Positions 47,434 through 58,960 of a DNA stretch of 64,000 nucleotides are shown here, piece by piece (the first letter of the stretch is position 1; every line of letters begins with the position of its first letter). Location: assembly GCA_013396755.1 (NCBI GenBank), contig VWZF01003908.1, positions 589,295 through 653,294 of the forward strand, given 5' to 3'. The stretch is from Sclerurus mexicanus (taxonomy: Eukaryota; Chordata; Aves; Passeriformes; Furnariidae). The notes under the pieces were generated by a model. That model did no database searches, was not told the origin of the DNA, and saw only the letters and a list, made by a program, of their open reading frames with translations. The position numbers were made by a program, and so were the translations under genes.

Positions 47434-48883
47434 GCAGTTTGCCTGAGAAGCCTTTGGCCCAGCATGCCATAGAGAACTCAGCAAGATCTGGCCCAGCACC
47501 TTTTTGTGACTGATTAATTGGACACAAAGGACAAGGCTATAGCGTTTCACCTGTTTTGGGGTTTTCAGATGAAATAACAATGCAGGATACGAATAAGGGA
47601 AAAACCTGTCCTCCAGTGTCTGTATCTGAGCTTTAGGAATGTGCTATTTTTAGATGTCCTCCTGCCACTTGCAGCTTTATAATATAAATGATTGCTCTGG
47701 GCATCTTGGAGTGAAACAATTTAATTTTGTTAAAAAAACCCAACAAAACAAAACACCAAAAAAGAAGTGTTTTCCAGCGACTTAGTAACAGCATTTGACA
47801 GTCAAATAACTCAGGGCTTGAAGTCCCCGAGTGCCCATTGACACAGAAGTCAGAGCTGGCTTCCAGTGCATGAGAACTCTGAAAGGCACAGAATAACACC
47901 GTAAAAACATGTTTTTTCAAACTAAATAAATGACATCCTGTAATGCAAAAAACACACACATCTGCCCCATTACTCCCCTCGCTCTCACACTCACTCTCCC
48001 TTCCAGAAAATCTATTTATTTCTCCCGCTGCTCTCAGGATGTTTTGTTTCTTGTTTATCTATAAGCATATCCACTAATAGCTTTGGGAGATCGTGTGATT
48101 AGACCTATGTGGATTTTTTCTTTTTTTCCAGCACTGCTTTTTGTGGAAAAGGAAAAAAAATGTTCAGGACTACAACATACCATAAATGCACGTGGATATT
48201 GCTGACCTAGGGGGTTGGTATTTTTATTTTCTGCTAAATCCCAACCCATCAAATTGGCAAATTTCAACAGTTTCAGAAATATAATTCCTATTTCAAAACA
48301 CTCCTTCTTTGCAATTTTGCATTAAGTGACATTAAAATGTTATTATTATTGCCACCGTACCAGACACAAAAGGAAATTCACTGCTATTTGTGTGCTTTTA
48401 ACTTTCATTCTAAATGAAGCACTGCTCAAGTTTTTGGTTTTGTTTAATTGTCAATACATTTCATTATTTTATACAGGTTTTTAACATTTTCATTGCTGCT
48501 GCCCGACACCAGCTACAAACCAGAAGCTGAAGGCATCGGCATCAAACTCTGACTTTGCCAAAGAACAGCTGGAAAAATGAGTATTAATTAAGAACGTGGG
48601 GCAGCATCTTGTCCTTTGTAAAGGACTGACCTAAGCCCCACAAAGCTGACAGAAGCAAGGCAGACAGGTGGACCCAGGAACGAGGGGAAAATTGCCAGCA
48701 CCGAGATGTGGTCCATGGATTCAGCAGCTGGAAGTGCAGCAGGCAAAGCTCACCACACTGGGACCAGTCTATGCACTGGCACCAGTTCTGCGCTGGGCAC
48801 CAGGATAGACCCGAGCCAGCAGCATTCTCTCCTCACACACAGGGCAAATTATTTATTCCAAAAAACCCACGGACAGCAGATCA
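47434..48883. other. AT-rich unique noncoding DNA
   Basis: 48280-48600 is AT-rich with TTATTATTATT and GTATTAATTAAGAACG motifs and no long frame. The rest is unremarkable. Confidence 0.5.
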
Positions 48884-48962
48884 AGGAAGATCATTTATCC
48901 GCCTCTACTCAGCACTGGTGACACCACAGCTGAACTGGAGGCCCCGGTTTTTGGGTGCAGCC
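48884..48962 (+). mobile_element. Internal CR1 fragment (lacks the 3' end)
   Basis: AGATCATTTATCCGCCTCTA, CTCAGCACTGGTGACACCAC and AGCTGAACTGGAG match the CR1 section just after the reverse-transcriptase region (GGATCATCTGCCTGTACTCAGC...GTGAGGCC). The match dissolves on both sides. CR1 copies normally keep the 3' end, so this one has lost it by deletion or is very old. Confidence 0.65.
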
Positions 48963-49145
48963 ACCCAACACCCCGCCAATTTTATGGTCCCTTCGTTCGG
49001 CCAAGCGCTGACCATCACAGAGACACAGAGCTCAGCAAACGGTCAGGGGCACAACACAGGCACCGAGGCCAGGCTTCAAATGCGGAAAAAGGGGAGGAGG
49101 AAAAGAAAAAAAAAGCCAAAAGAATGTACCATCGCAAAGGCTGTT
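48963..49145. other. Noncoding DNA between CR1 fragment and CpG patch
   Basis: Purine-rich A/G sequence at 49080-49120 gives Lys/Arg-rich artefact frames, including part of a 172-codon plus frame (48708-49226). No gene was recognised. Confidence 0.5.
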
Positions 49146-49455
49146 TCAATTAGCACGGGCGAGCGGCGACCGCACGACATGCACGGAGCACATGGGCTCT
49201 GCACGCAGCGGGATCGTGGCACATGAGGGAAGAGCAAAGTCACAGCAGCCGGCACGGCAAAGGGGCTTTGCCAGCGCGGCAAAAGGTATCTGCCAGCAGG
49301 GCAGGTCACCTGAGGTGAGCTGGGGACGTCTCAGCGGTGGGCAGGACACCGACCGTGACCCCTGGCACGCCGGAGCTGTCTCTGCTCTCCCGGGCTCCGC
49401 CACCCGCACGTGTCCCTGCGCATCCAACTCTGCCAGCTGCAGCAAAGGACGCGCA
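49146..49455. promoter_or_regulatory. CpG-rich patch, island-like
   Basis: About 27 CpG by hand count in 310 bp of roughly 62% GC; observed/expected about 0.85-0.9. This satisfies the classical length, GC and ratio thresholds if the counts hold. Frames on both strands (about 100 codons) are by-products. It could be a promoter of an unannotated transcript or an orphan island. Confidence 0.4.
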
Positions 49456-50809
49456 GGAGTTCCTGCTTTTGACTTTATTATATCTCTGTCTTAGCCCTTT
49501 CTACAGGGATCGAGAATTTCTGAAGCCAGAGCACCTGAGGGCAGCGCCCCTTCGCTTCTTCCACGTTTGGGATATTGATCCCAAATCAATACAAATTTTC
49601 CTGATTTAAAACGCCAGCAGATCGGGGCGTTGTTTTGAGATCTTCCAACGAATGTGTTGCCAGGTAGAAAAAAAAAATGAAGAAGAAAAAAAGCCAGACA
49701 CAATAGAGAAAACCCATGAATTATTATTTTTTTTTTTTTTCCATTCCAGATTGGGAAACTCCAACCCTATCTCCAGCTGGCAGACAAAGAGAGAAATACA
49801 TGTGTATTTTATCAGAGGTGTCTGTTTTCCCTTGGCTTTCAAAGCATCATCTAAACAACACACCCCTCAAAATTGAAACCCTCCAGTTCTACATGTCTTT
49901 GATGCAACTGTCCCTTCTGGCCTTAGAAATCTGTGCATTGCTACCTCTTACTTAGCTATGCTGCTGCATCCATACATCTATATCGACATATATAGCTATA
50001 TACAGATGTTATCTAGCTGTCACATACAGTAAGTGGCCAAATACACAAGATATTCTTTCTTCTCTTGTTCACTGGCAAAGAGATAACAGGTAGGCAGACA
50101 GATGAACACATGTAGAACATTAGCTCTGGGTCCCTGTAAGCTTATCTTATCAGTTTAGTCTAAATCCTGACTCGGAGCCTTTTTGCTCTGAACTGCGAGC
50201 GAGCCGAAGCTTTAATTTGGAAAATGTGGCATTGGGAAGAGAACCCTGACATGTGGCTTAAGAGCTCAAGAGCTGCACTATCAGCTCTGAAACCACAGCC
50301 CAAAGGAACCACGAAGTCGCCTGTCCCCCGAAATCTAATGGAGAAATAAAAAGGTTGAAAGGGAAAGAAAAGGCTTGGGATAAAATGGGAAGTTTTAGAT
50401 CTCGCAGGAGGAATGCTGCCGAAAATGAGAACCATTTGAAAGCTCTGGGGGTTATAAAGTGGAATTCCCACTCATACAGTACACAAGAGTTATTAAGTGT
50501 GTATATGAGACTCCTGTTTTACTTCATGTACATGATTATTTTATACAGGGAAGTTTGGAAAGAATTATAGACTGAGCCTGAGGCCAAGCCAAGAAGCAAG
50601 ATGAGCAGCAGCAGCAGCTAAAGGAGAAAGGTTGAGCTGGCAGTGGGGAAGCAGCCGGCCAGACAAGGGTTATTTATAGTGCCTGGAGCATGGGAATGTT
50701 AATTGAAATCAATCAGTGGCCATGAGGACACTAAGTTGGAGTGTCAAGCTAGAGCAATTAAAAAGCCCATCTCAGGGGATGAGCATGTCCTGGCTTTTTT
50801 TTTTTTTTT
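49456..50809. other. Noncoding DNA, poly-T tract and possible regulatory block
   Basis: A 14-T run lies at 49727-49740. AT-rich TATA/CTATAT repeats lie at 49970-50020. Positions 50640-50794 are repeat-free with TTATTTATAG, GTTAATTGAAATCAATCAG and GAGCAATTAAAAAGCCC, a plausible enhancer texture. No gene was recognised. Confidence 0.5.
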
Positions 50810-50842
50810 NNNNNNNNNNNNNNNNNNNNNNNNNNNTTTTTT
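50795..50842. other. Poly-T tract interrupted by an assembly gap
   Basis: Fifteen T (50795-50809), 27 N (50810-50836) and six more T (50837-50842). The gap lies inside a homopolymer that short reads could not cross. True content is probably poly-T of unknown length, possibly with other sequence. Confidence 0.95.
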
Positions 50843-51372
50843 CCATGGGATGGAGATTAAATAGCCATTCAGTTGTGAGCGAGGAAGACACAGGACGGTT
50901 GCACAGCCCGTCTCAGCCAGGAATCAAATCAAACTCTACTACTGTTTAAAATCACCCGCCGGCAGCACAAACAACTGTGCTTTCCCTTGTCAGGTGTTTC
51001 TGAACGGGGAAATGGGGGCTAGAGGACTCTGAGAGTCTTGCAGCATCTAGGAAAATGGTCAATTTACCAACAAAACGGGGGGGAAAAAGTTACTTTATGT
51101 TGTATTTAATCCCCATCCCCTCCCCTGTTTGGTAACGCTGATGTTTGGCAGCTCTGACATCTGACCTAGGGCAAACAAAGGACAGCCAAGCATTTAAGGC
51201 ATCCGTTCGGCTGCTGCTGTTGTAACTGAATTGTGTCATAATTAAGTAAAAACTTCATTAAAATAAAAAGCAGGGACACTGGGGTGCCCTGCATTGGGCA
51301 AAGAAGAACAACATTTGGCCATTAGGGCAAAGGACCTTAAATTGAAAGTATCAAAGACAGAGTTTGCACGTG
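50843..51372. other. Unique noncoding DNA
   Basis: About 530 bp between the gap and the next CR1 tail. No gene, repeat or clear motif cluster was seen. Confidence 0.5.
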
Positions 51373-51617
51373 GGCTTTCCACTGCCAGAGGGCAGGGTGA
51401 GATGGAATATTGGGAAGGAATCCTTCCCTGGGAGGGTGGGCAGGCCCTGGCACAGGTTGGGCAGAGAAGCTGTGGTTTCATCCCTGGAAGTGTCCAAGGC
51501 CAGGTTGGACGGGGCTTGGAGCACCCTGGGCTGGTGGAAGGTGTCCCTGCCCATGGCAGGGGTGTTGGAACTCCAGGCCCCTTTAAAGTCCCTTCCAACC
51601 TGACCCATTCTGTGATG
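51373..51617 (+). mobile_element. CR1 3' tail, 5'-truncated
   Basis: CCACTGCCAGAGGGCAGGGT, GGAATATTGGGAAGGAATCC, GGGTGGGCAGGCCCTGGCAC, GGCTTGGAGCACCCTGGGCT, GGAAGGTGTCCCTGCCCATG, AAAGTCCCTTCCAACCTGAC and CCATTCTGTGATGA. It shares GGAATCCTTCCCTGGGAGGG and GGAGCACCC with the 47.1 kb copy and appears to be the same subfamily. Minus-strand frames of 109 and 118 codons across it are artefacts. Confidence 0.92.
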
Positions 51618-54336
51618 AAGTGGCTGAACTGGGCTGGGTGGTACCTTGCCTTTCACCAGATGCCAGGCAGAGGAAGACAAGAGGCAAATTTAATACTTTA
51701 AGAACCAACCCCGCCGTATCTTGGCTAAACGCGGCGTCAAAAGCGGCTTTGGCAGCAAACTGCTGTGACACGAGCGCAAAGTGAAAAAGGAATCGACGCA
51801 TATTTTAATTGCACAGTTGAAATTGTTGACAGAACGCTTCCCATGTGTGCGCCTCTGCGAGCTCTCCGATAAGGCCCGTGTGTGCTTTCTGTCCCTTTAT
51901 TTATCAGGGAGATAAGCCCTTGACCGACGAGGTTGCAAATATTGGGAAATCCACAGCCCGTATTTTAAGTGCTGCTGGAAGAGGGAGGATGGAGGTTTGG
52001 CAAAGCCGCGCGTTGTTTGGAAAGAGCAGAATAAACTATTTCCCTCCTTGGAGGACCCGGCAAAAGGACTGTAGGAGTCTGCAGGGAGGATCTCCTCAAC
52101 ACCAAGTTCGCTCCGTGCCTTACAGGAAAAGCTCCCCACACTTCAGCTCGGTTCAATTCATCAGTTCTCCAGTAACACTAAACAAGTCCTTCAGCTGTAA
52201 AGCCACCAAAAGAAAAAAAAAAGCCCCCGAACTGACATATTTTGCTTCTCACTCCCCAACCCCCAAGACTTATTTCTTGTATTTGTATAATTCTGTAGTG
52301 GCCAAAACCACATTTTTCAACCCTAGAAAAGGTTGAAAAGGAACGAAATTAAACGCACAAGGGCTGCAGCTCCATTTCATACACGAACGCGATTGCTTTG
52401 GAACCAGGACCTTTCAAAGACAGGGGAGCTTCTTCCAGAGCCCGCCTCTCCCTCCTGCCTTCCCCGACCCCATACCGGGAACACAAGCGGCCCAGAATCC
52501 CCGGGAACACGCAAACCCTGGCCGTGACAATCACCTCTGGATCATCTCTCCGGCACAGCTGGATCCCTGCGTGCCAGACCCCTGCGCTGGCCAGCGCTTT
52601 GTACATAATTAACCCTCCTGATGTCGCAACTTCAAGGGAGTTCAATGCGGCTGCTGGCAGTAAAACACCCAGAATCTGCTGACACCAACGGATTCAAAGA
52701 AAGCGCCGGGATTTTGGGTTAGGCAGCAGAGGGTGATTCTTTCCTTTGCCGCCCACGCTTTGGAATTCGGATGATGCCGTTGACTCAGTTGTGTGACTCC
52801 CGCTCGGCCGACGAGGCTCGCGCAGGGAACGGTCACCCAGGTGCCTTTGCTGACCAAGCAGGTGCACCGAGCACTTAACGGAGCGACAACAGCGAGAGGT
52901 CCAAAGCTGGGGCTCAGGTTCTCAGCTGCCTGCTAGGACAGTGCCTTAATATAGATTATTATTTAATTGGTTTTAAATACTCAGCAGCAACAGCCCAGTG
53001 CAACTCGGCTTCGCCCGTGCCAGGGCTCCAAGGACTGAGTCAGCCAGGGGGTTTGTGGCAACAAGAGCAACCCGTGTGTCAGAGCGAGTCCTGCTCGACG
53101 GAGCCTCACGGAAGGTCTGCTTGCAGGACATAAGGGCACACATGTATGTACATGAGTGTGAGGACAAAGGAAAACCTCCTTGACAGAGGGTTTCTCTAAT
53201 TAAGTTGGGGTTTGTTTCGCCGTGGCACCCCACCTGTAACCCTTGGCCACCCAAGTTGTCAAGCTCTTCCCTTGACTTTAGGCGTTTCCGTTTGTTTTTT
53301 TCACAAGCAGACTAAATTACAGAGGCGTTTTCGTATGGAAATCTTTCATTTGAAGAGATTTCCAGCACTGCAGGGACAGTGAAGTTCCGTGGCTGTGAGC
53401 AGAACGTGGGACCGCATGTGATTTTGAGGGCATATAAAATTATCAAGGAGAGCGTTGCTCTGTATCTCTAAGTGGGGGCAACTGAGACTTAGGGGAGAAA
53501 AGCAAAACATGGCAGGAGAAAGGCAGAAAAGAGCACAGCGCACTGGGAATAATCACATTGCAATGGGGTTAATTCCAGACCAATTTACTCTTCCAATTCT
53601 TGGGACCACATTCAGTTTGCATCCAAGAGCAAGGAGCTGGCACGGATGCAGAGGAGTGGCACTGCCTCTGTGTTATCTCCTCACGAGCATCCGTGGCACC
53701 ACCTAACAGCAGCATATTCAGCTTTTCTCCATGGTGTTATGAGACAACAAAAAGGACAAGCCAGAATCTCTCATCAGGGGTTTCTGGGGTTATCTGATTA
53801 AAAGTCGACTACCAAATGAGAGACTTTGCCCTGGCCTTTCTGATACTCCTCGAGCCCTGCGGTGGGAGTTGAATTAAGGTCACCACACCGTCCGTGTCCT
53901 CGCATGTCCTCTTTTGGACAGAGATTTAAAACAATCTCTGCAAATAAAGAGGTACCTGGATCTTGGTCTGTGCAGCAGCTCTAACTGGACACCCAGATAG
54001 CTGGAAATCCCACAGTGCCATCAGGCAGATCCAGCCTTTGGCACATGCCAGCCCCAGAGCGCACGTGCTGAGGTGCCAACCCATGCCCGCATCCAGGGCT
54101 GGTTAGTTGGGTTTATTATCCACACACCCCTCCACATCTGCCTGTGGAATTGTGTCAGGAAACCCAGGCAGACAGACATGAGCACTGGGGTTTATCACTG
54201 CTGTTCCCAGTGACTTGGTGCGGATGGATGGGGATATTTCAGGAACTTCTAACACAGAAATTCACCTGCTGGCAGCTCTTTTCCAAAACTTACTTTCAGG
54301 GAAGGACTTAACTCACAAACAAACATACAGACACCT
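51618..54336. other. Unique noncoding DNA
   Basis: CpG-richer spots at 51715-51810 and 52430-52560 are below island strength. A 163-codon plus frame (51845-52336) has no domain. AATTAAGTTGGGG-type homeobox motifs occur at 53195-53215. No gene is supported. Confidence 0.5.
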
Positions 54337-54348
54337 ACACACACACAC
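54337..54348. repeat. (CA)n microsatellite
   Basis: Six CA units preceded by CATACAGACACCTA. Short and simple. Confidence 0.75.
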
Positions 54349-55505
54349 GCTCTCCTGATTGCACAAGCTGAACTCTGCGCTATGATATCAAAGCTTTGTG
54401 TATTTTTGGGGAATGATGTATAAACATTTCCAGCAAAATAGCCTTCATTGTTGTTTACCAGGTGATGCCTCCTCCTTTCTTGCTTAGGCTTCTGAGAAAA
54501 TTACATTTTAAGAGAAGAACTTAACAGACACACTGTGGCCTCGCTCCTTTGCCCATGCAACCCTCCAGCTCAGGATTCAGCAACTCCAACTGCTGGGAAA
54601 CGCTACAAGTCCTTGTAAAAATCACAGGCTCAGAGAAAGGTGCCAGAGGCAATTGTTATGCCTCTGTTTATGAGATGTGCTAGTTCTGGGATGTCCTTCC
54701 CCTACCTTGGCACTAAAATAGGTCCTTTCAAAGCCTTTTGGAACTACAGCAGTGATCTGCTGCCATGTTCCTTCAGATGCTTGGCTGTTACCCCACTACA
54801 GCCATGCTGGGTTATGTCACTAGGAAATAACAGCAGCCTTTGTGCCAGTGCAGCAGCCTCTGCATGGACAGGCTGGTGCCCCCCAGCCTGAGCACAGACT
54901 GTTCCCTTACCCACACAGCTGTGCTCAGGTTAAGGGGAAGGCTGGGCTCCAGGTTCTTCCCTTTGCTGGAGTGACCCAAAGCTCATGACCCCTCTGTTTT
55001 GGAGAGCAGCCCATGCTCAGAACGCAGCGAGCTTGATCTGAGCTCAGGCTTGGGTCAGCACAGACATAAATTCCAGGTATATCCTAAGAGCAACTGGACA
55101 GATTTAATTCTGTGAGACACAAAATTATTCAAATTTTGTTCAAAGACGTTATTTCATGCAGCTAAAGGGGCTGAACACGGGCAGATCCTTGCCCACCCTC
55201 ACAGTTGCCCATCACCTGACGTGCAGGACCACGCTTCCACGGGTGAGCCCTCCACTTCAATCACTACTAAGGAGTATCTTGAAAACCAAATCCAAAAATC
55301 CCCTCTTGGTACCACCACCTGCCCTGGCACGGACCCCTGTGCCCAACTGCATCCACCTGAGCGAGGCACAGCACCTGCTGTCAGTGACACACAGCCCTCG
55401 GGCCGTGGATCCCAGGGCGGAATAACCACGGCAGATCCAGTGCCACGACTGGAGGGAAAAGGCTCCCGACAGCACAAGCACCGTAACCCAATGCCCACGG
55501 TGGCA
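54349..55505. other. Unique noncoding DNA
   Basis: No recognised gene or repeat family. Frames under 90 codons except those extending into the 55.5 kb tandem repeat. Confidence 0.5.
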
Positions 55506-55561
55506 GCCTGCCTGCATTCCCTGCCTGCATTCCCTGCCTGCATTCCCTGCCTGCGTTCATC
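55506..55561 (+). repeat. 13-bp tandem repeat, about four copies
   Basis: The unit GCCTGCATTCCCT occurs three times exactly (55510-55548), with a fourth degenerate copy (GCCTGCGTTCATC). Frames crossing it on both strands (214 plus, 158 and 105 minus) gain Cys/Leu/Pro repeats that look protein-like but come from the DNA repeat. Confidence 0.9.
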
Positions 55562-58500
55562 CCGTGCCTCTCCCCATTTGCCAGCCAAAACCAGCAGGAT
55601 CTGGCTCGTAAGCGCCGGGGACCGCAGAGGAGCTGCGCCAAAGAAACTCCGCTGCCTGTGTAAGATACTAAACAAAGGGCCATCGACCCTCCAGACACAG
55701 GTGTGGTGGAAGCAGCCTCAGGAATGGCAGGCTCCCACTTCTGGATTTGCTCCTTTGGCTTGGGAAGCCCTGGAAGGGCAAACAGCAGCTGCTGACAGAC
55801 TCAGCTCACTCGCCTGCTCCACCTGTGCGCCAAAGATTTGTCTTTCCCATGAGGTTACACAATGAATTTGGAGGCTTTGGAAACCGGCACGGGCAGGGAA
55901 AAAGCGGCAGGAGAAGGTTAATGGACTGTTGGAACGCAAGCCTTTCCTTAGGAAACTCCATCCCTTCAGTATGGACGGAGTGGAAGCTGATAGTGCCATA
56001 AACTTGTTCCTACAGGAACAGTAGGTCAGGCCAAGCCCCAAAGCAGTGAAACCCTCAGGAAAAGCACCAAGACTTATTGCAGGATTAGGTTTACTATTTG
56101 CCAAGCCATGAGTCTCTTCAGTCATTCCCAGCCTAGGGTTCCCTGTGTTGTTGGCCTGACCACGAGAGCCAACATCCATCCAGCCTGGCACACATACTGG
56201 CACTTCTTAGTCTGGAACTGAGGATCCAAGTCCCTTTGCTGAGGGACACACACCAAAACATCTCGAAAACCTGAAACCCATAATTGCCTTGGGTCTATTC
56301 TGCCCCAAGCCATGCCTAGTAATGTCCAAGACATTATCCAGCGTTCACAGAGATATCTCAGGACTGACCTAGAAGGTAATATGGTTTAAGAACATGCTGA
56401 ATTAAATCCAGCCTCATGAGCACACCATAAATATCCTACAGGGATTTTGAAAAGCTTCCCTATGGTCCAGGGCTGCCCCTCCATTAGAGACAGCAGAATC
56501 CAACACCAAAACAGCAGTGAAGGTTGTTTCTGGAGCTATTGTCCTCATAGGCAGTGGAGATCCAGCACAAAGCCCCACATCAGCAGCAGAGGACACACAC
56601 CACACCCGCGTGCCGAGATCCCCAAAGGGTATTTGAAGGGTTTAACCCTTCAAACGAGCCCTGGGTTAAGGCTCAGAGAAAGACAAAGCAAAGATATACA
56701 AAAGAAGAGCAGGAAAGAGCAGCCAAAGCCAGGGGTGCTGCTACAACAAGGCTGGGAAATCACCACCCCCTGGTGTGAGGGTCAGTCTGAGGACAGGATT
56801 AGGGGGAGGGATAGTCGAGTTCATTCCTTCACAGACTTTTTAAGCTTCTGACTTTTTCTGAGGTTTATTTCCCTCCTGCAGTGAAAGGAGGATGCACAAG
56901 CAGCATCCCAAGCAGGAAGTACAGCAGAGAACCCACCAGCATGAGGAGATCCTCACCTAGTGAAGAGCTTCAGGTCTCCAGTCTGCAAAGTGCAACCCAG
57001 CAAAACACTGCAAACTGTTCCCAGGGAACAGAAGAAAGGCCAAGGAGCCCTTTGCCTTTGTCAAGGGACATCCCTGGACCTCTCACAACTACCAGAACAC
57101 ACCACGGGACTAATTCTGGACTTTTACTTCATTCCAGAGGAGGTTTTAGCTGAATAAGGATTTAAGTTAAAGTAGTACAAAGGCTCCCAGTTCCTGCCCA
57201 AGGACTGTACCGGGACTGCCAGCGGTGGGTGGAGGGAGCAGAGCCAAGAACCATCTCTGCCCCAACCTTGTGCTCTCACCAGCATTTCCCACTTGGGTTC
57301 CCATGTTAGGAAGCAGCTGAGTGACCCCTTTAGAGGGATAAATCCCTGAATTTTATGCCTGAAGGACAATTTCTTTCTCTCCCCCTGCGGTTCCCTCCCA
57401 CTTCCTCCCTCCTCCCTGAAAGAAAGATAAACGACTTTGCTGGAGGAAAGGGTGAAATTTCATCCCGGATCAAACCCCACGAGCAGAATACCCATGTGAC
57501 GGTTCGCAGAACGCGTTCTGCATGCAAATATCATACATGCAAAGTGAAAATGAGTCATTTCACAGCGGCTCTGGCTCTAGGCACCGAGTGACTTCTCCTC
57601 TGTGACTCCTACACTTGTCTGCTTCCCCTCGGTCACCAGCTCCTGTGGTTTCCTCAGCCTGTTTGCCTGCTCAGGCTCCAGTCACTTTAGGTAGGATATT
57701 AGTTAGGAAGGAAGGAGGGAGTGGGTTGTTTTTTTTTTTCCCCCTCTCTTAGATTTGTTTTACATTCTGGTTTTTACAGCTTTGAGGTTTTTGTTCGCTG
57801 CTTTCGCCATCAGCTTCAGCCGCTGTGTGTCGGCTCCCAAAATCCAGAGAGGCCAAGAGTTTCCAAAACACAGCAGCACTATTTGTGTTGGCTTCTGAAC
57901 TTGCTTGGGCATGGACATGGCTTGGCTTGCTCTCCCCGCACACACGAGCTGTTTTCTTTCCCTCCTGAAAAAAGGCTGTTAATTGTTTGTTTCTGAGATC
58001 TAGACAGGGACAAATCCGTTTTAGAGTAGGAGCGATCACAAAACGGGATTAAAACGAGAAGTTCCCCATCAGGTTTGCCTTGAGCTGATCACATAAGCTC
58101 AGAGATCAAGGGCAGAACGAACCCGCTGCGCTCCCGGTGCGCGAGCGAAGGGAGAGGGGAAGCCGGAGGTTTTGGCTGCCTGGACGGAAAAATAAATACC
58201 CTCCCACAAATGAGCCATTCTCACAGCCTTGAATTAGTGCTGGCAAAAGTCACCCAGGAGCAGCCTCGCTCAAGGAGACGGGCCTGAGGAGATCAGAGCA
58301 AACCTCGGCGCCCCAAAGAGCTTCCCTGTGGAAGGTTTGCTGGGATGAGACGCACGAGAGGCCGGTGAAAAGCACGAAGAGACTCGCTCCCCTCCTTCAA
58401 AAAACCCACTAACCAAGCCACGACCTGACTTCTCTTCAATCAAACAGCAGCTAAAGGGAGCCCAGGTTCCGCTTGGCAAAGCAGAGCTTTAATACCACCC

Positions 58501-58689
58501 GGCCCTTTCTTCTGGCAGCGCTGCAGCCCCCAAAGCCAGTGAAGAGCAGAAGCACCAAAAGCCCACTGGAAGGAGCAGAAACGAGCCCTGGCTCTCACGC
58601 AGGGTCCAGCCTGGCCGAACACACCCAGGCCTTCGGAGCAGCCATCGCCTTCAACCACAAAGCTGAAACTATTTGTCTGTTGTTTACCT
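55562..58689. other. Unique noncoding DNA
   Basis: A 161-codon minus frame (55718-56203) and a 134-codon plus frame (56447-56851) are unrecognised. A small CpG cluster at 58105-58180 (about 9 CpG in 80 bp) is too short for an island. No CR1 or SINE was seen. Confidence 0.5.
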
Positions 58690-58752
58690 CCCCACCCCTC
58701 TTCCTCCCCCCTCTTCCTCCCCACAACTGACCTCCTCCTCCTCCTCCTCCTC
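58690..58752 (-). repeat. C-rich G4-prone tract plus (CCT)n microsatellite
   Basis: C runs at 58690-58693, 58695-58698, 58706-58711 and 58719-58722 with loops of 1, 7 and 7 bases make a G-quadruplex motif on the minus strand. About seven CCT units (58731-58752) follow. The tract lies directly before the candidate regulatory block at 58760. Confidence 0.65.
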
Positions 58753-58759
58753 GCCGCCA

Positions 58760-58960
58760 ATCAGCCAAGCCTGCCAGCATAGGGGCTACAGCATGACATA
58801 ATTGCAACATGCATAAACAACATTTGCCATTTAGGGATACTTTTAATGAGAAACAGAGCTGCGAAGGGGAAGCATCAAAGTGGCTCACGGAAGGAAACCG
58901 CCTGGAACAAAATCCTACTTGATGCCCCAATTAATATGTTCCCTAATTCTATTTCCTGCA
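58760..58960. promoter_or_regulatory. Candidate conserved regulatory block
   Basis: Repeat-free sequence with ATAATTGCAAC, CATGCATAAACAAC (POU/forkhead-like), TTTTAATGAG and CCCAATTAATATG. Motif density and absence of long frames suggest an enhancer. No conservation data were available. Confidence 0.25.

Noticed and set aside
47091..47527. Frames of 105-138 codons at 47.1-47.5 kb as proteins
   Set aside because: They are translations of a CR1 3' tail, and similar peptides appear from the 32.1 and 51.4 kb tails.
53465..53500. Reverse MIR-like GTGGGGGCAACTGAGACTTA
   Set aside because: Too short and without the rest of the SINE order.
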